Assembly (NCBI GenBank): GCA_013288845.1
Contig: JABDBB010000006.1
Coordinates: 1-42,331, forward strand
DNA from: Chlamydiota bacterium
GTDB lineage: Bacteria; Chlamydiota; Chlamydiia; Chlamydiales; Criblamydiaceae
Direction of reading: 5' to 3'
DNA length: 42,331 nt
Positions within the stretch are counted from its first letter, which is position 1. The number at the start of each line of letters is the position of its first letter. Made by a program: the position numbers and the translations under genes. The notes under the pieces were generated by a model. The model was not told where the DNA came from. It saw nothing but the letters and a program-made list of their open reading frames with translations, and made no database searches. This document shows, one piece after another, positions 41,925 to 42,331 of the stretch.

Positions 41925-42331
41925 AGTCCGGGAAATCCTTTGTTGTCGATACGTTCCCCTGTCAGAGCATTCCACCATGTTGTCTGTACGGAATTATCGG
42001 GATTCAGCACCTCTATCACATGTACAGGTAAAGAGACTTCACACATAGAACGGATGGTAAAGTCCTGACCGAAAGCGGCTTTGGCAATTTTTTCGATTTG
42101 ATTTTTAGAAAATTTACGGCCAATTCTTGCAGCAAAATTATAGGGCTGATTGACGATCGGTTGAGTGATTTTTGTTCCGGGGGGGACAGTCATCTTCGGA
42201 TTTTCCAGATGAAGATGAAAAAGATTTCCTTTTTGTGTAACCAGATTTTTTTGTATCAGTTTTTGTAGGCGCGGTGAAATCTGATCCCACTCAAGATTGA
42301 GTTCTTTTTTGAGTTTTTCTTGCGTGGTAAA
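41921..42331 (-). CDS. Unrecognised protein, 5' end cut by window edge
   Basis: The minus strand is open from the edge (42331) to a TAA at 41921-41923, giving 136 visible residues; the true start lies outside the window, and the internal ATG at 42193 is probably not it. The visible N-terminal part (FTTQEKLKKELNLEWDQISP, then LQKLIQKNLV) looks like a winged-helix fold. The next part (RIGRKFSKNQIEKIAKAAFG, FTIRSMCEV, HVIEVLNPDNSVQTTWWNA) is not familiar. It converges on gcvH with a 4-bp overlap of stop codons. Confidence 0.6.
   Translation of the reverse strand, partial: FTTQEKLKKELNLEWDQISPRLQKLIQKNLVTQKGNLFHLHLENPKMTVPPGTKITQPIVNQPYNFAARIGRKFSKNQIEKIAKAAFGQDFTIRSMCEVSLPVHVIEVLNPDNSVQTTWWNALTGERIDNKGFPGL

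Overview
The window is a stretch of a Chlamydiota chromosome, most likely from an environmental (non-Chlamydiaceae) lineage. The evidence is gene order I recognise from Chlamydia trachomatis: tolB-(CT598-like)-exbD-exbB next to dsbD and tatD (CT594-CT599); ispF beside a cysJ-like reductase (CT434-435); sohB-polA-coaE-rho (CT494-491); an oppA-oppB-oppC set without ATPases (CT480-478); a SurA-like gene before ksgA (CT355-354); a SET-domain protein of the NUE/CT737 type. Genes that Chlamydiaceae lack or have altered (gmd, a GDP-fucose synthase, gcvT, tpx, NhaC, a MurA that keeps its catalytic Cys) and many intergenic repeats point to a Parachlamydiales-like organism. I cannot fix the genus from sequence alone.

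Layout. 1-3298 (minus): an envelope energy-transduction operon exbB-exbD-TolA/TonB-like-tolB, with tolB cut by the window edge. 3561-6576 (plus): dsbD-tatD. 6895-8614 (plus): a membrane-anchored FAM173-like methyltransferase overlapping a FUSC-type transporter. 8621-13757: an accessory block with gmd and GDP-fucose synthase, both with signal-peptide-like N-termini, a small exported protein, a 607-residue internally duplicated protein and a SET-domain methyltransferase. 13762-21606: tpx, inositol-phosphatase family, NhaC antiporter, murA, ispF, cysJ-like and sohB. 22039-26806: polA-coaE-rho. 27345-29072: a protein of unknown function and an ankyrin-repeat protein, both candidate effectors. 29352-34675 (minus): an oppA-oppB-oppC permease set with unusual extracytoplasmic insertions. 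34880-36817: SurA-like and ksgA. 37439-41924: a PpiD-like chaperone, a CBM9-like protein, gcvT and gcvH, all tightly coupled. 41921-42331 (minus): an unrecognised gene cut by the window edge.

Between the genes lies the most unusual feature: a dispersed family of about 195-bp repeats with inverted ends. Each arm is built of short perfect palindromes sharing the core GACTTGTC. Good copies lie at about 6591, 17030, 21652 and 29136. Two loci (26829-27145 and 36871-37266) are disrupted or rebuilt by a second, unrelated 150-bp repeat made of four successive hairpins. The locus at 36871 also carries a perfect 46-bp palindrome in place of the normal arm. All copies are intergenic and none carries a recognisable transposase.

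I found no tRNA, rRNA, CRISPR array, intact insertion sequence or prophage gene. Functionally the window combines envelope maintenance (Tol, DsbD, SurA/PpiD, MurA), replication and transcription (PolA, Rho, KsgA), cofactor and isoprenoid supply (CoaE, IspF), and a likely host-interaction set (SET protein, ankyrin protein, large duplicated protein and possibly exported GDP-fucose enzymes).
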